Below are positions 1 to 6,368 of a stretch of 8,344 nucleotides of DNA, one piece after another. The position numbers and the translations under genes were made by a program. The stretch is from contig DAHWKF010000070.1 in NCBI GenBank assembly GCA_027343785.1, positions 1 through 8,344 on the forward strand, given 5' to 3'. How positions within the stretch are numbered: position 1 is the first letter of the stretch; every line of letters starts with the position of its first letter. Source of the DNA: Leptospirillum sp. GTDB lineage: Bacteria > Nitrospirota > Leptospirillia > Leptospirillales > Leptospirillaceae. The notes under the pieces were generated by a model, which worked only from the letters and a program-made list of their open reading frames with translations, was not told where the DNA came from and did no database searches.

Positions 1-54
1 GAGAAGAAAGGGTGAACCAGGCCCGGAGAGGTTCGGCCGGGATCATGTCAACGC

Positions 55-60
55 AGGGAG
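55..60 (+). promoter_or_regulatory. Ribosome binding site of the PII gene
   Basis: AGGGAG lies six bases before the ATG at 67. The identical AGGGAG with the same spacing precedes amtB (465-470), which supports both starts. No promoter is recognisable in the 66 bases before the gene. In particular I see no GG/GC sigma-54 element, although the true promoter may lie outside the window. Confidence 0.8.
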
Positions 61-66
61 ACTTTT

Positions 67-405
67 ATGAAAAAAATAGAGGCGATCGTCAAACCCCACA
101 AGCTGGAGGCCGTCAAGGAGGCGGTCACGGCCCTGGGGGTCTTCGGCATGACAGTGACCGAAGTCAAAGGGTACGGGAGACAGAAAGGACACACAGAGCA
201 ATATCGGGGAGCGGAAATTATCGTCGAGTTTCTGCCCAAGATGAAGATCGAGATCGTCGTGCCTGACGCCCGGGTTCCGGGCGTCACGGACGCCATCCGC
301 CGGGCGGCTGTCACCGGCGCCATCGGGGACGGGAAAATCTTTATCCAGAATATCGAAGGCGCGATCCGGATTCGCACGGGCGAAACCGGGGAAGAGGCGA
401 TATAG
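67..405 (+). CDS. glnK: PII nitrogen-regulatory protein (GlnB/GlnK family) lacking Tyr51
   Basis: This is a 112-residue PII signal protein, the same length as E. coli GlnB and alignable to it by eye without gaps. PII is a cytoplasmic trimer that binds ATP/ADP and 2-oxoglutarate and controls partners such as AmtB and glutamine synthetase adenylylation. Visible landmarks are the N-terminal MKKIEAIVKP strand, the T-loop core GRQKGHTEQYRGAE (residues 37-50) with Gln39, Lys58, and the C-terminal signature TGAIGDGKIFI (83-93) with Lys90, followed by IRIRTGE with Arg101 and Arg103. Residue 51, the uridylylated Tyr in enterobacteria, is Ile (codon 217-219), and residue 49, the phosphorylated Ser of cyanobacteria, is Ala. 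The start is set by AGGGAG at 55-60, six bases before ATG. amtB follows directly, so glnK is the better symbol than glnB; that choice rests on context. Family identity is near certain. Confidence 0.97.
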   Translation: MKKIEAIVKPHKLEAVKEAVTALGVFGMTVTEVKGYGRQKGHTEQYRGAEIIVEFLPKMKIEIVVPDARVPGVTDAIRRAAVTGAIGDGKIFIQNIEGAIRIRTGETGEEAI

Positions 406-418
406 AAACGATCTTTCC

Positions 419-447
419 GGGGGAAGGGGGGCCAAACCCCCTCCCCC
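419..447 (+). other. G-run/C-run hairpin between glnK and amtB
   Basis: Five Gs (419-423), AA, and six Gs (426-431) are followed by the loop CCAAA and then five Cs (437-441), T, and eight Cs (443-450). The RNA can form five G-C pairs closing a five-base loop, a G-U pair, a two-base bulge and five more G-C pairs. No U-run follows, so it is not a canonical terminator. It ends well before the amtB ribosome binding site. It may stabilise or partly separate the two messages; that role is inference. Confidence 0.6.
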
Positions 448-476
448 CCCAAACCTCATTATTCAGGGAGAAGCAG

Positions 477-1784
477 ATGGCTGGAAATTGGCTCAATTCG
501 GGCGACAACGCCTGGCAGCTGACGGCGGCGACGATCGTCGGCATCCAGAGCGTCCCGGGACTGGTTGTCCTCTATGGAGGGATCGTCAAGAAAAAATGGG
601 CCGTGAATTCGGCGTTCATGGCCCTGTACGCTTTTGCCGCGGTTCTGGTGGCATGGGTCCTCTGGGGATACAACATGGGGTTCGGCCCCCAATGGTTTCC
701 TTTTCTTGGCACGCCGAAACCGGCACTGTCGGACGTGTTCGAGCTGTCACAGGCGGCTATTCCCGCCGCCAAGGCCACGGCCAACTTTCCGATGGCCACG
801 ATGGTGTTTTTCCAGTTTGTCTTCGCGGCCATCACCCTGATCATCCTGGCCGGATCGGTGCTGGGCCGGATGAGCTTCAAGGCCTGGATGCTGTTTGTCC
901 CGCTCTGGCTGACGGGATCCTACGTTGTCGGTGCCTTCAGCCTCTGGGGTGGAGGATGGCTGTCCCAGATGGGCGTCATCGATTATTCCGGCGGGTATGT
1001 CATCCATCTGTCCGCCGGCTTTGCGGGTCTCGTGGCGGCCTGGGTCGTGGGACCGCGGCTGGCGCGGGACCGGGCGAGTTTTCTCCCGAACAACATCCTT
1101 CTCACCCTGGTCGGAGCCGGCCTTTTATGGCTGGGTTGGGACGGTTTCAATGGCGGTGACCCTTACGCCGCCAACGCGGACGCGGGCGTCGCGGTACTGA
1201 ATACCAACATCGCTACGGCGGTCAGCCTGATTGTGTGGACACTGCTGGACGTATTCTACTTCGGAAAGCCTTCCGTGATCGGCGCCATCCAGGGGATGAT
1301 CACGGGACTCGTGGCCATTACACCGGCGGCGGGCGTGGTCAACGGAATGGGAGCGATCGTCATCGGGATCGCCTCCGGCATCGTTCCCTGGATTTCGATG
1401 AATATCGTCGGAAAAAAGTTCGTTCTCTTCAAGAAAGTGGACGATACGCTGGGGGTGTTCCATACCCATGGCGTCGCCGGCCTTCTGGGAGGTGTCATGA
1501 CCGGTATTCTGGCGACCCCCGCCCTGTGCCAGGCGTTTGGTCTCTCCAACCCGGGGGGATGGCTCTATGGCAACTTCCACCAGGTGGTCCTCCAGCTGAT
1601 CGGCGCCGGTTTTATCATCGCGCTGAACGTGGTTGTCACCTACGTGATCCTGAAACTGATCTCCTTTGTCACTCCGCTCCGGATGGACGAAAAAGTCCTT
1701 GAAATCGGGGACGACGCCGTTCACGGGGAGGAGGCTTACGCCTTCTATGGCGAAGGCGACCGGAAACCCGTGCTGGGAGACTGA
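477..1784 (+). CDS. amtB: AmtB-type ammonium channel
   Basis: This 435-residue inner-membrane channel of the Amt/Mep/Rh family conducts NH4+/NH3 inward and normally forms trimers that PII blocks. About eleven hydrophobic helices are readable, and the length is typical. Family landmarks are PGLVVLYGG (27-35), the Phe gate Phe116 and Phe224 (equivalents of E. coli Phe107/Phe215), WGGG with Trp157, the signature DYSGG with Asp169, and the twin pore histidines His177 and His331 (in FHTHG, 328-332). WDGFNGGD (221-228) replaces the E. coli WFGFNAGS, a variant I remember from many bacterial Amts. There is no obvious cleavable signal peptide; the chain starts MAGNWLNSGDNAW, just ahead of helix 1. The C-terminal tail (about 400-435) is charged, as expected for the PII-contacting tail. 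AGGGAG at 465-470 supports the start. It is transcribed after glnK, 71 bases downstream. Confidence 0.97.
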   Translation: MAGNWLNSGDNAWQLTAATIVGIQSVPGLVVLYGGIVKKKWAVNSAFMALYAFAAVLVAWVLWGYNMGFGPQWFPFLGTPKPALSDVFELSQAAIPAAKATANFPMATMVFFQFVFAAITLIILAGSVLGRMSFKAWMLFVPLWLTGSYVVGAFSLWGGGWLSQMGVIDYSGGYVIHLSAGFAGLVAAWVVGPRLARDRASFLPNNILLTLVGAGLLWLGWDGFNGGDPYAANADAGVAVLNTNIATAVSLIVWTLLDVFYFGKPSVIGAIQGMITGLVAITPAAGVVNGMGAIVIGIASGIVPWISMNIVGKKFVLFKKVDDTLGVFHTHGVAGLLGGVMTGILATPALCQAFGLSNPGGWLYGNFHQVVLQLIGAGFIIALNVVVTYVILKLISFVTPLRMDEKVLEIGDDAVHGEEAYAFYGEGDRKPVLGD

Positions 1785-1788
1785 CTTC

Positions 1789-1815
1789 CCCCGAGGAACG
1801 GGGTTGTTTGTTTTT
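1789..1815 (+). terminator. Probable intrinsic terminator of glnK-amtB
   Basis: CCCCG (1789-1793), loop AGGAA, and CGGGG (1799-1803) form a five-pair stem. It is followed at once by the T-rich tract TTGTTTGTTTTT (1804-1815). It begins four bases after the amtB stop codon. The stem is short but all G-C, and its position is ideal. Confidence 0.65.
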
Positions 1816-1823
1816 GACGCGGA

Positions 1824-1850
1824 AAAAGGGGGCCGACCTGGCCCCCTTTT
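1824..1850. terminator. Bidirectional terminator between amtB and copA
   Basis: AAAAGGGGGCC (1824-1834) and GGCCCCCTTTT (1840-1850) are perfect complements over eleven bases with the five-base loop GACCT. Read on the plus strand it ends in TTTT; on the minus strand the arm ends in TTTTT. It sits one base beyond the copA stop codon (TAA on the minus strand, 1852-1854) and 39 bases past the amtB stop, so it can end transcription from both sides. Confidence 0.85.
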
Positions 1851-1851
1851 C

Positions 1852-4389
1852 TTATAGCTGAGTCGGGGAAATTTGTCCGGAAGGGTGAAGACCCTGCTCC
1901 GGTGAACCGGATGGCAGCGCGCCTTCCGGTGGTCCGCCCCGGATCGAATGCGAGAGCGACAGGGCGTTGGCCACGACCGTGACCGAAGACAGGGCCATGG
2001 CCAGTCCGCTGTAGTAGGGGGGAACAAAAAGGTGAAAAAAAGGGTAGAGGATGCCTCCGGCGAGCGGGATCCCCAGAATGTTGTAGAAGAAGGCCCATCC
2101 CAGGTTCTGGCGGATTTTTTGCATTGTCAGGATCGCCGCACGGTGGGCCCAGTCGAGGCGGAGCAGGTCGTCGCCCAGCAGCAGGACATCCCCTTTTTCC
2201 CGGGTGAGGGCCATCGCTCGGGACATGGCGACGCCGACAGACGCCTGGGCAAGGGAGCCGGCGTCGTTGATGCCGTCCCCCACCATGGCGACGGTTTTTC
2301 CCTGCTGTTGCCACGTGCGAATCAGCTCTCGTTTGTCCCCGGGGGAGAGCTCGGCATGGACATGGTCTTCGGGGATATGGGCCATCTGGGCGACCCGCGC
2401 CGCCTCTTCCTTCCGGTCTCCCGTCAGGAGACGGACGTCCACCCCGCGGCTTTGGAAACGGCGGATGACCTCTTCCGCTTCGGGGCGAAGTTCGTCCGCC
2501 AACCGAAATGTTCCGGCCAGTCGTCCGTTTTCCGCGACACCCACCAGCACCCCCGAAGATTCGCCGGCGCCCAGGGGAGGAAGCGGCACCCCCTCCTCCC
2601 GAAGAAAAGCGAGATTGCCGACCAGAAGACGGTGTGGGCTCCCGTCGTCCCATCGGGCTGACAGTCCCTTTCCGGGTATCTCTTCAACCCGACTGCCATC
2701 CAGGGGAAAAATTCCGTTCTGTCCGAGGTAGTCCGACAATGCCCGGCTGACGGGATGTCCCGACTGACGGACGGCTTCCAGTATCCGTCCTCCCAGGCGT
2801 TCCAGCGAGGACTCGCCGGTGGACGGGATCCAGATGACGTCGGTCAGTGTTCCACGGGTCAACGTTCCGGTCTTGTCCATCGCGAGGACATCGATGCGAG
2901 ACAATTCCTCGATGGCCTGTCCTCTCCGGAAAAGAATCCCCATCCTGAGAGCCCGGGAAGATCCGACGAGGATCGCTGTCGGTGTGGCGAGCCCCAGGGC
3001 GCAGGGACATGCCACGACCAGTATGCCGATCAACGCCATGAACGCCAGACGATGGTCGCCGGTGGACAGTTCGAAGATGCCTGATGCGAAAATGGCTATG
3101 CCGATGACCGCGGGGACGAAAATGGCGGAGATGCGGTCGGCCAGTCGCTGGATGGGGGGGCGGTCTCCCTGCGCCTCCTGGACCATTGACAGGATCCGGA
3201 ACAATACGGTCTCCTTCCCCAGCCCCGTGACGTTCATGCGAAAGGGGGAGCCGGCGTTGGTGGCTCCGCCGATCAGCTCCTCGCCAACGGATTTCCGGAC
3301 AGGCAGGGACTCCCCGGTCACGAGAGACAGGTCAATCCAGGCCTCCCGGTCTGTCAGGACGCCGTCTGCCGGCAGTCTTTCACCGTGCGCGACCAAAACG
3401 TTCACCCCCGCGGTGAGTTCCGCGAGGGGTGTTGTCCGGAGGGATCCGTCCGGCAGAACGACCGACGCGGATTCCGGCAGGAGGGATGCGGTGTCCATCA
3501 ACAGAGAGCGGGCGCGCGCCTTGACCCACGCTTCCAGGACTTTGCCCGCCCGGATGAAAATCAGGAGAAGAACCTGGGTCATCACCATGTCGTCCGGAAC
3601 GAATCCCGCGACATGCATGGCGGTATAACCCAGTGCCGACGTCGTTCCCAGAGCCACCAGGGTATCCATGTTGGCCGTACCGTTACGGAGGGCGGACCAA
3701 GCCCCCCGGTAAAAGATCCATCCGCCGGCCGCCTGCAGGAGGACGGAAAAGGCCAGAACCCAGCCCTCCCCCGCCCTTCCGCGCAGGATGAGGAGAATCA
3801 CGCCCAGAAGGGTGGTCGCGAAAAGACCGGTCAGCTCCTTGTTGTATTCCCGCTTCACCGCTTCCGCGTCCGGGAGGCTGGGGTTGTAACCCGCGTCCCG
3901 GATGGCAGAAAAAAGGCGATCGATGGACGTGCGACGGGGATCAAAGGTGAGATCACAGCTTTCCGTGGCGAGATTGACGTGGACCCTGCCGACTCCGTCT
4001 TGTCGCCGGAGAACTTTTTCGATCGTAAAGACGCAGGTGGCGCAATGCATCCCCTCGACCCGGAAGGAGGTACGGCTGAGACCCGACGGGTCGGGGGGCG
4101 GTGGAGAGGGGGGGAGGGGTGTTGCGTCCGTTAGAGCCGGCTCGGCGGGGCCGGCCGGCAAAAGAGTCGCGGGGTCGGAGCCGTCTGAAGCCTCGTATCC
4201 GGCTTCATTCACCGCCTCCCGGATCTGGTCGAACGGAATGGGTTTTCCGGATTCGACGGTGGCGTCGTTGTGTTCCAGGGAGACGGACACCCGGGTCACT
4301 CCCGGAAGGGAGGAAAGGGCTTTTGTGACGTGTCGGACGCAGTTTTGACACGTCATGCCGGATATGCGGTAGCGATGGGACACGGACAT
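1852..4389 (-). CDS. copA: Cu(I)-exporting P1B-type ATPase with two heavy-metal-associated domains
   Basis: This 845-residue inner-membrane pump uses ATP to move Cu(I) (possibly Ag(I)) out of the cytoplasm. Two metal-binding domains carry GMTCQNC (11-17) and GMHCATC (113-119), joined by a proline-rich linker (about 72-106). The actuator TGES is at 358-361 and the membrane metal site CPC at 461-463. DKTGT (505-509) has Asp505 as the phosphorylated residue, SGHP is at 543-546, TGDR at 656-659 and GDGIND at 704-709. Tyr769-Asn770 in helix 7 and Met798 with Ser801-Ser802 in helix 8 complete the Cu(I)-type (P1B-1) ligand set. Two departures are visible: NDAG instead of the usual NDAP (708-711), and SRAMALTREKGD (723-734) where a G-[ST]-D type motif is usual. 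The minus-strand AGGAAGGTG at 4394-4402 supports the ATG. A Pro/Gly-rich tail (816-845) follows the last helix. Confidence 0.95.
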   Translation of the reverse strand: MSVSHRYRISGMTCQNCVRHVTKALSSLPGVTRVSVSLEHNDATVESGKPIPFDQIREAVNEAGYEASDGSDPATLLPAGPAEPALTDATPLPPSPPPPDPSGLSRTSFRVEGMHCATCVFTIEKVLRRQDGVGRVHVNLATESCDLTFDPRRTSIDRLFSAIRDAGYNPSLPDAEAVKREYNKELTGLFATTLLGVILLILRGRAGEGWVLAFSVLLQAAGGWIFYRGAWSALRNGTANMDTLVALGTTSALGYTAMHVAGFVPDDMVMTQVLLLIFIRAGKVLEAWVKARARSLLMDTASLLPESASVVLPDGSLRTTPLAELTAGVNVLVAHGERLPADGVLTDREAWIDLSLVTGESLPVRKSVGEELIGGATNAGSPFRMNVTGLGKETVLFRILSMVQEAQGDRPPIQRLADRISAIFVPAVIGIAIFASGIFELSTGDHRLAFMALIGILVVACPCALGLATPTAILVGSSRALRMGILFRRGQAIEELSRIDVLAMDKTGTLTRGTLTDVIWIPSTGESSLERLGGRILEAVRQSGHPVSRALSDYLGQNGIFPLDGSRVEEIPGKGLSARWDDGSPHRLLVGNLAFLREEGVPLPPLGAGESSGVLVGVAENGRLAGTFRLADELRPEAEEVIRRFQSRGVDVRLLTGDRKEEAARVAQMAHIPEDHVHAELSPGDKRELIRTWQQQGKTVAMVGDGINDAGSLAQASVGVAMSRAMALTREKGDVLLLGDDLLRLDWAHRAAILTMQKIRQNLGWAFFYNILGIPLAGGILYPFFHLFVPPYYSGLAMALSSVTVVANALSLSHSIRGGPPEGALPSGSPEQGLHPSGQISPTQL

Positions 4390-4393
4390 GGTT

Positions 4394-4402
4394 CACCTTC
4401 CT
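4394..4402 (-). promoter_or_regulatory. Ribosome binding site of copA
   Basis: Read on the minus strand, AGGAAGGTG lies four bases before the copA ATG (4387-4389); its AGGAAGG core is six bases away. It resembles half of a CueR-type ACCTTCC/GGAAGGT operator, but no partner half is present, so the translational reading is preferred. Confidence 0.75.
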
Positions 4403-4429
4403 TTTGGGTGACAAACGGCCGGGAGCGTG

Positions 4430-4456
4430 TTGGACTTGCCTGTCTCCCTTTATTAT
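4430..4456 (+). promoter_or_regulatory. Weak candidate promoter for the small divergent gene
   Basis: TTGGAC (4430-4435) and TATTAT (4451-4456) each resemble sigma-70 hexamers, but the spacer is only 15 bases. TATTAT overlaps the proposed -10 box of copA on the other strand, so the two promoters would compete. Tentative. Confidence 0.25.
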
Positions 4457-4480
4457 GAAACGAGGTCCGGTTTCGGGCAA
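4452..4480 (-). promoter_or_regulatory. Candidate sigma-70-like promoter of copA
   Basis: On the minus strand TTGCCC (4475-4480) is followed after exactly 17 bases by CATAAT (4452-4457). These are four of six and five of six matches to the housekeeping consensus. It would give a leader of about 50 bases before copA. The spacer is 17 bases, not the 19-20 typical of MerR/CueR-controlled promoters. Confidence 0.5.
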
Positions 4481-4484
4481 CCGG
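4467..4484. promoter_or_regulatory. Inverted repeat over the copA -35 box, possible operator
   Basis: CCGGTT (4467-4472), six bases, and AACCGG (4479-4484) form a perfect six-base inverted repeat. It encloses the proposed -35 hexamer of copA and lies 28 bases before the start codon of the divergent small gene. A dimeric repressor or activator bound here could control both genes. No regulator gene is present in the window, so the factor is unknown. Confidence 0.4.
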
Positions 4485-4495
4485 GGTTTGGCAAT

Positions 4496-4502
4496 AGGAG
4501 GA
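4496..4502 (+). promoter_or_regulatory. Ribosome binding site that decides the start of the small protein
   Basis: AGGAGGA is the strongest Shine-Dalgarno sequence in the window and lies nine bases before ATG 4512. Its presence argues against the longer in-frame start at 4404. Confidence 0.7.
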
Positions 4503-4511
4503 AAGATCCGG

Positions 4512-4748
4512 ATGGACATCGGTTTCTCGGATATCCTGCAAGAGATTCGGGAAGACGAAGAAGGGTTTTATTCCAAGTGGAGAGGTATACGGTTATCCTC
4601 TTCGAAACTCGATCTCCAGAGGGGGTGGCACCGGAGACATCTTCTGGGTATAAAAGCGGAATCCGATCTGGAAAAAATCCAGAAGGGGCTACTGGAGGTT
4701 GTCCGAAACTGCCCTCAGGATCTCTCCTGTCTGGAAGAAGCCTGTTAA
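4512..4748 (+). CDS. Uncharacterised 78-residue protein with cysteine-containing C-terminus
   Basis: I do not recognise this protein. The frame is open from 4404, but AGGAGGA at 4496-4502, nine bases before the ATG at 4512, makes that start far more likely. The 78-residue product has no signal peptide or membrane helix. It is charged and probably helical: an acidic stretch, EIREDEEG (11-18), is followed by a basic patch, RGWHRRH (37-43), and a helix-like segment (about 49-66). All three cysteines lie in the last twelve residues (Cys67, Cys73, Cys78; spacing CX5C and CX4C), and Cys78 is the final residue. It is divergent from copA across a 122-base shared upstream region, so a copper- or thiol-related role is possible but is guesswork. 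The strong ribosome binding site is the main argument that it is real. It converges on the ATPase gene, with 16 bases between the stop codons. Confidence 0.6.
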   Translation: MDIGFSDILQEIREDEEGFYSKWRGIRLSSSKLDLQRGWHRRHLLGIKAESDLEKIQKGLLEVVRNCPQDLSCLEEAC

Positions 4749-4764
4749 AGGTGCCACAGATATC

Positions 4765-6219
4765 TCAGATAGCCATCGTCACTTCCTCATCGTCATCGAC
4801 TTCGGATTCTCCGAGCCAATAACATAACAATGCTGCGGGAATCCTGGTCACCAGCTTTCCGCTACCCTTTGTATTCTGGACCGGTCCCAAGTCACCGGGT
4901 GATTTTGTGATCACATAACCGCGCGTGCTCCCTTTTTTTTCGAGAAACTCATACAATCCCCTCAATTCTCTTTCTCCGGTGTGATTTGTCCGATGTTTCA
5001 CCTCAAAGGGGATCCGATGATTTCCGGTTTCGGCAATGAGATCGACCTCCTGCTCTTTTTTCCCCCGCCAATATGAAAAACGGACATTTTGCTCGTAGAT
5101 TCTTGCGAAGATGTGTTTGAAAACGGCGGTCTCAATCGCAATACCCAAGGAGGTTGGATCGTCAATGACGCTTTTCCCTTTCAGCAGAACGGCAGAGCCG
5201 ATGGCCGGATCCGTCAGGTAGATTTTGAAGCGGCCCCGAAGGATTTCCTTTCCGTATCCCAGTGGAGGCAACCGGTAAATCAGGTGGGTCGCTTCGAGAA
5301 TCTCGATAAAATGTTGGGCGGTGGGCCTTTTCACCTGCAGATTGTTGCAAAGGCTGACCATGTCAAGGAGTCCGCCATCATGCATGCAAAGATAGAGGAA
5401 AGTCTGCTCAAGATCGAGAATGCGCCTCACGCCGAACAAAGCCGTCATGTCCCGCTTCAGGACTTTGTCGATAATATCTTCCCTGAGGATGCGCTGGGCC
5501 TGTTCGATGCTGTCGATCTGCGCCGTCTGGGGAAACCCCCCTCTCACAAGATATTCATGGAAATGAGGCACATATGCGATGCCCGTTTCCGAAACCTGAT
5601 GGAGTTTCACTGCTGGCCATTCAGCGATTTCCCGCAAGGAACGAACTTTGGGAAGGGAAGGAAGCCGGAGTTTTCGCAGTTGCACATACTCATAAAAAGA
5701 CAGGGTCCCGAGACGGATGGTTCGCCATCGACCCACGCCCGATTCTTGGTCAGCCTCAGCCAGTGGCATGGCGGAACCCGTAAATGCGATATGCCGGTTT
5801 TTTTGAAAATCGACCTGGTGCTTGACCCATGTGCCCCAGTTCCGGATAAATTGGGCTTCATCCAGGAACAGGAACTCCGGACCCCGGGATGTCACCTCCC
5901 TTTCACGCCAAACCTCGAGGACATCATCGATCCCCGCCAGTTTAAGGAGCGGGTGGTCGAAGGTGGCATAAAGAATATTGGAGGGAGGGATCCCCTTCTT
6001 GAGAAGAGCCTTCACCGCCTGCAGCATGAGGGTCGTTTTTCCGATCTGACGGGCACCGGTCAAGAGAACGGCTCGTTGGGCGGGGGGATCGTAAACCCAG
6101 GAAAAGAATTCCCGGAAAGAGGCTCTGTGCCATGAAGGTAGATCGGAGATTTCCTCCTGGCGCCACCAAGGGTTGAATCGGACAAGGATTTTGCCGAGAT
6201 CATCTTTTGAAATCTTCAT
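4765..6219 (-). CDS. AAA-family ATPase with DUF4143 domain
   Basis: This 484-residue protein belongs to the widespread AAA_14/DUF4143 ATPases, whose function is poorly known. From the N-terminus it shows Walker A GARQIGKTT (55-63, Lys61), Walker B FLFLDEAQ (116-123, Asp120-Glu121) and a FTGSAM sensor-like strand (146-151). The DUF4143 part is at about 245-345. A C-terminal segment with Glu363, Asp393 (EVDLI) and Glu406-Val-Lys408 resembles a PD-(D/E)xK nuclease fold, as is usual in this family. The tail is acidic (VDDDEEV). Length is normal and the frame intact. The ATG at 6219 is preferred; a TTG six bases upstream (6225) would add two residues. Neither has a visible ribosome binding site. 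It looks somewhat less GC-rich than copA and has a very AT-rich promoter, which hints at horizontal acquisition. No partner gene is adjacent. Family call is firm; substrate unknown. Confidence 0.9.
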   Translation of the reverse strand: MKISKDDLGKILVRFNPWWRQEEISDLPSWHRASFREFFSWVYDPPAQRAVLLTGARQIGKTTLMLQAVKALLKKGIPPSNILYATFDHPLLKLAGIDDVLEVWREREVTSRGPEFLFLDEAQFIRNWGTWVKHQVDFQKNRHIAFTGSAMPLAEADQESGVGRWRTIRLGTLSFYEYVQLRKLRLPSLPKVRSLREIAEWPAVKLHQVSETGIAYVPHFHEYLVRGGFPQTAQIDSIEQAQRILREDIIDKVLKRDMTALFGVRRILDLEQTFLYLCMHDGGLLDMVSLCNNLQVKRPTAQHFIEILEATHLIYRLPPLGYGKEILRGRFKIYLTDPAIGSAVLLKGKSVIDDPTSLGIAIETAVFKHIFARIYEQNVRFSYWRGKKEQEVDLIAETGNHRIPFEVKHRTNHTGERELRGLYEFLEKKGSTRGYVITKSPGDLGPVQNTKGSGKLVTRIPAALLCYWLGESEVDDDEEVTMAI

Positions 6220-6226
6220 GGGCAAT

Positions 6227-6254
6227 ATTCTAATTAAAAAATGAAAATAGTCAA
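6227..6254 (-). promoter_or_regulatory. Candidate promoter of the DUF4143 ATPase giving a near-leaderless transcript
   Basis: On the minus strand TTGACT (6249-6254), 16 bases, and TAGAAT (6227-6232) are each five of six matches to the sigma-70 consensus. The -10 box ends seven bases before the ATG at 6219, so transcription would begin at or within a base or two of the start codon. This fits the lack of a Shine-Dalgarno sequence. Confidence 0.5.
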
Positions 6255-6262
6255 AGTATATT

Positions 6263-6299
6263 TTTACTAAAAACTATCATTAAGAATGTTTACTAAAAA
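6263..6299. repeat. Two 11-base direct repeats upstream of the ATPase promoter
   Basis: TTTACTAAAAA occurs at 6263-6273 and again at 6289-6299. The starts are 26 bases apart, about two and a half helical turns. Both copies lie just upstream of the proposed -35 box of the ATPase, in an AT-rich block (6226-6305) that contrasts with the rest of the window. Possible regulator sites; the factor is unknown. Confidence 0.6.
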
Positions 6300-6368
6300 T
6301 AATTCTCTTCGGTTTTGGCAATCCTGTGGCCCTCGTCAATCAGGGAAGGGGTTTTCCGGAACATGAAA

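Noticed and set aside
12..266. Open frame overlapping the start of the PII gene
   Set aside because: It overlaps PII in another frame, gives Arg/Gly-rich sequence and has no ribosome binding site.
1125..2027. 300-codon minus-strand frame across amtB and copA ends
   Set aside because: It is the antisense shadow of amtB and copA, and it runs through the double terminator. The translation has no family features.
2204..2731. Plus-strand frame inside copA
   Set aside because: It is antisense to the well-supported ATPase. Its Ser/Arg/Pro-rich composition is typical of a GC-rich shadow frame.
4404..4511. N-terminal extension of the small protein
   Set aside because: The strong AGGAGGA before ATG 4512 and the copA regulatory region occupying this stretch favour the shorter product.
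5089..6135. 348-codon plus-strand frame inside the DUF4143 gene
   Set aside because: It is long, but antisense to a gene with intact Walker motifs. It has no ribosome binding site and no recognisable domain.
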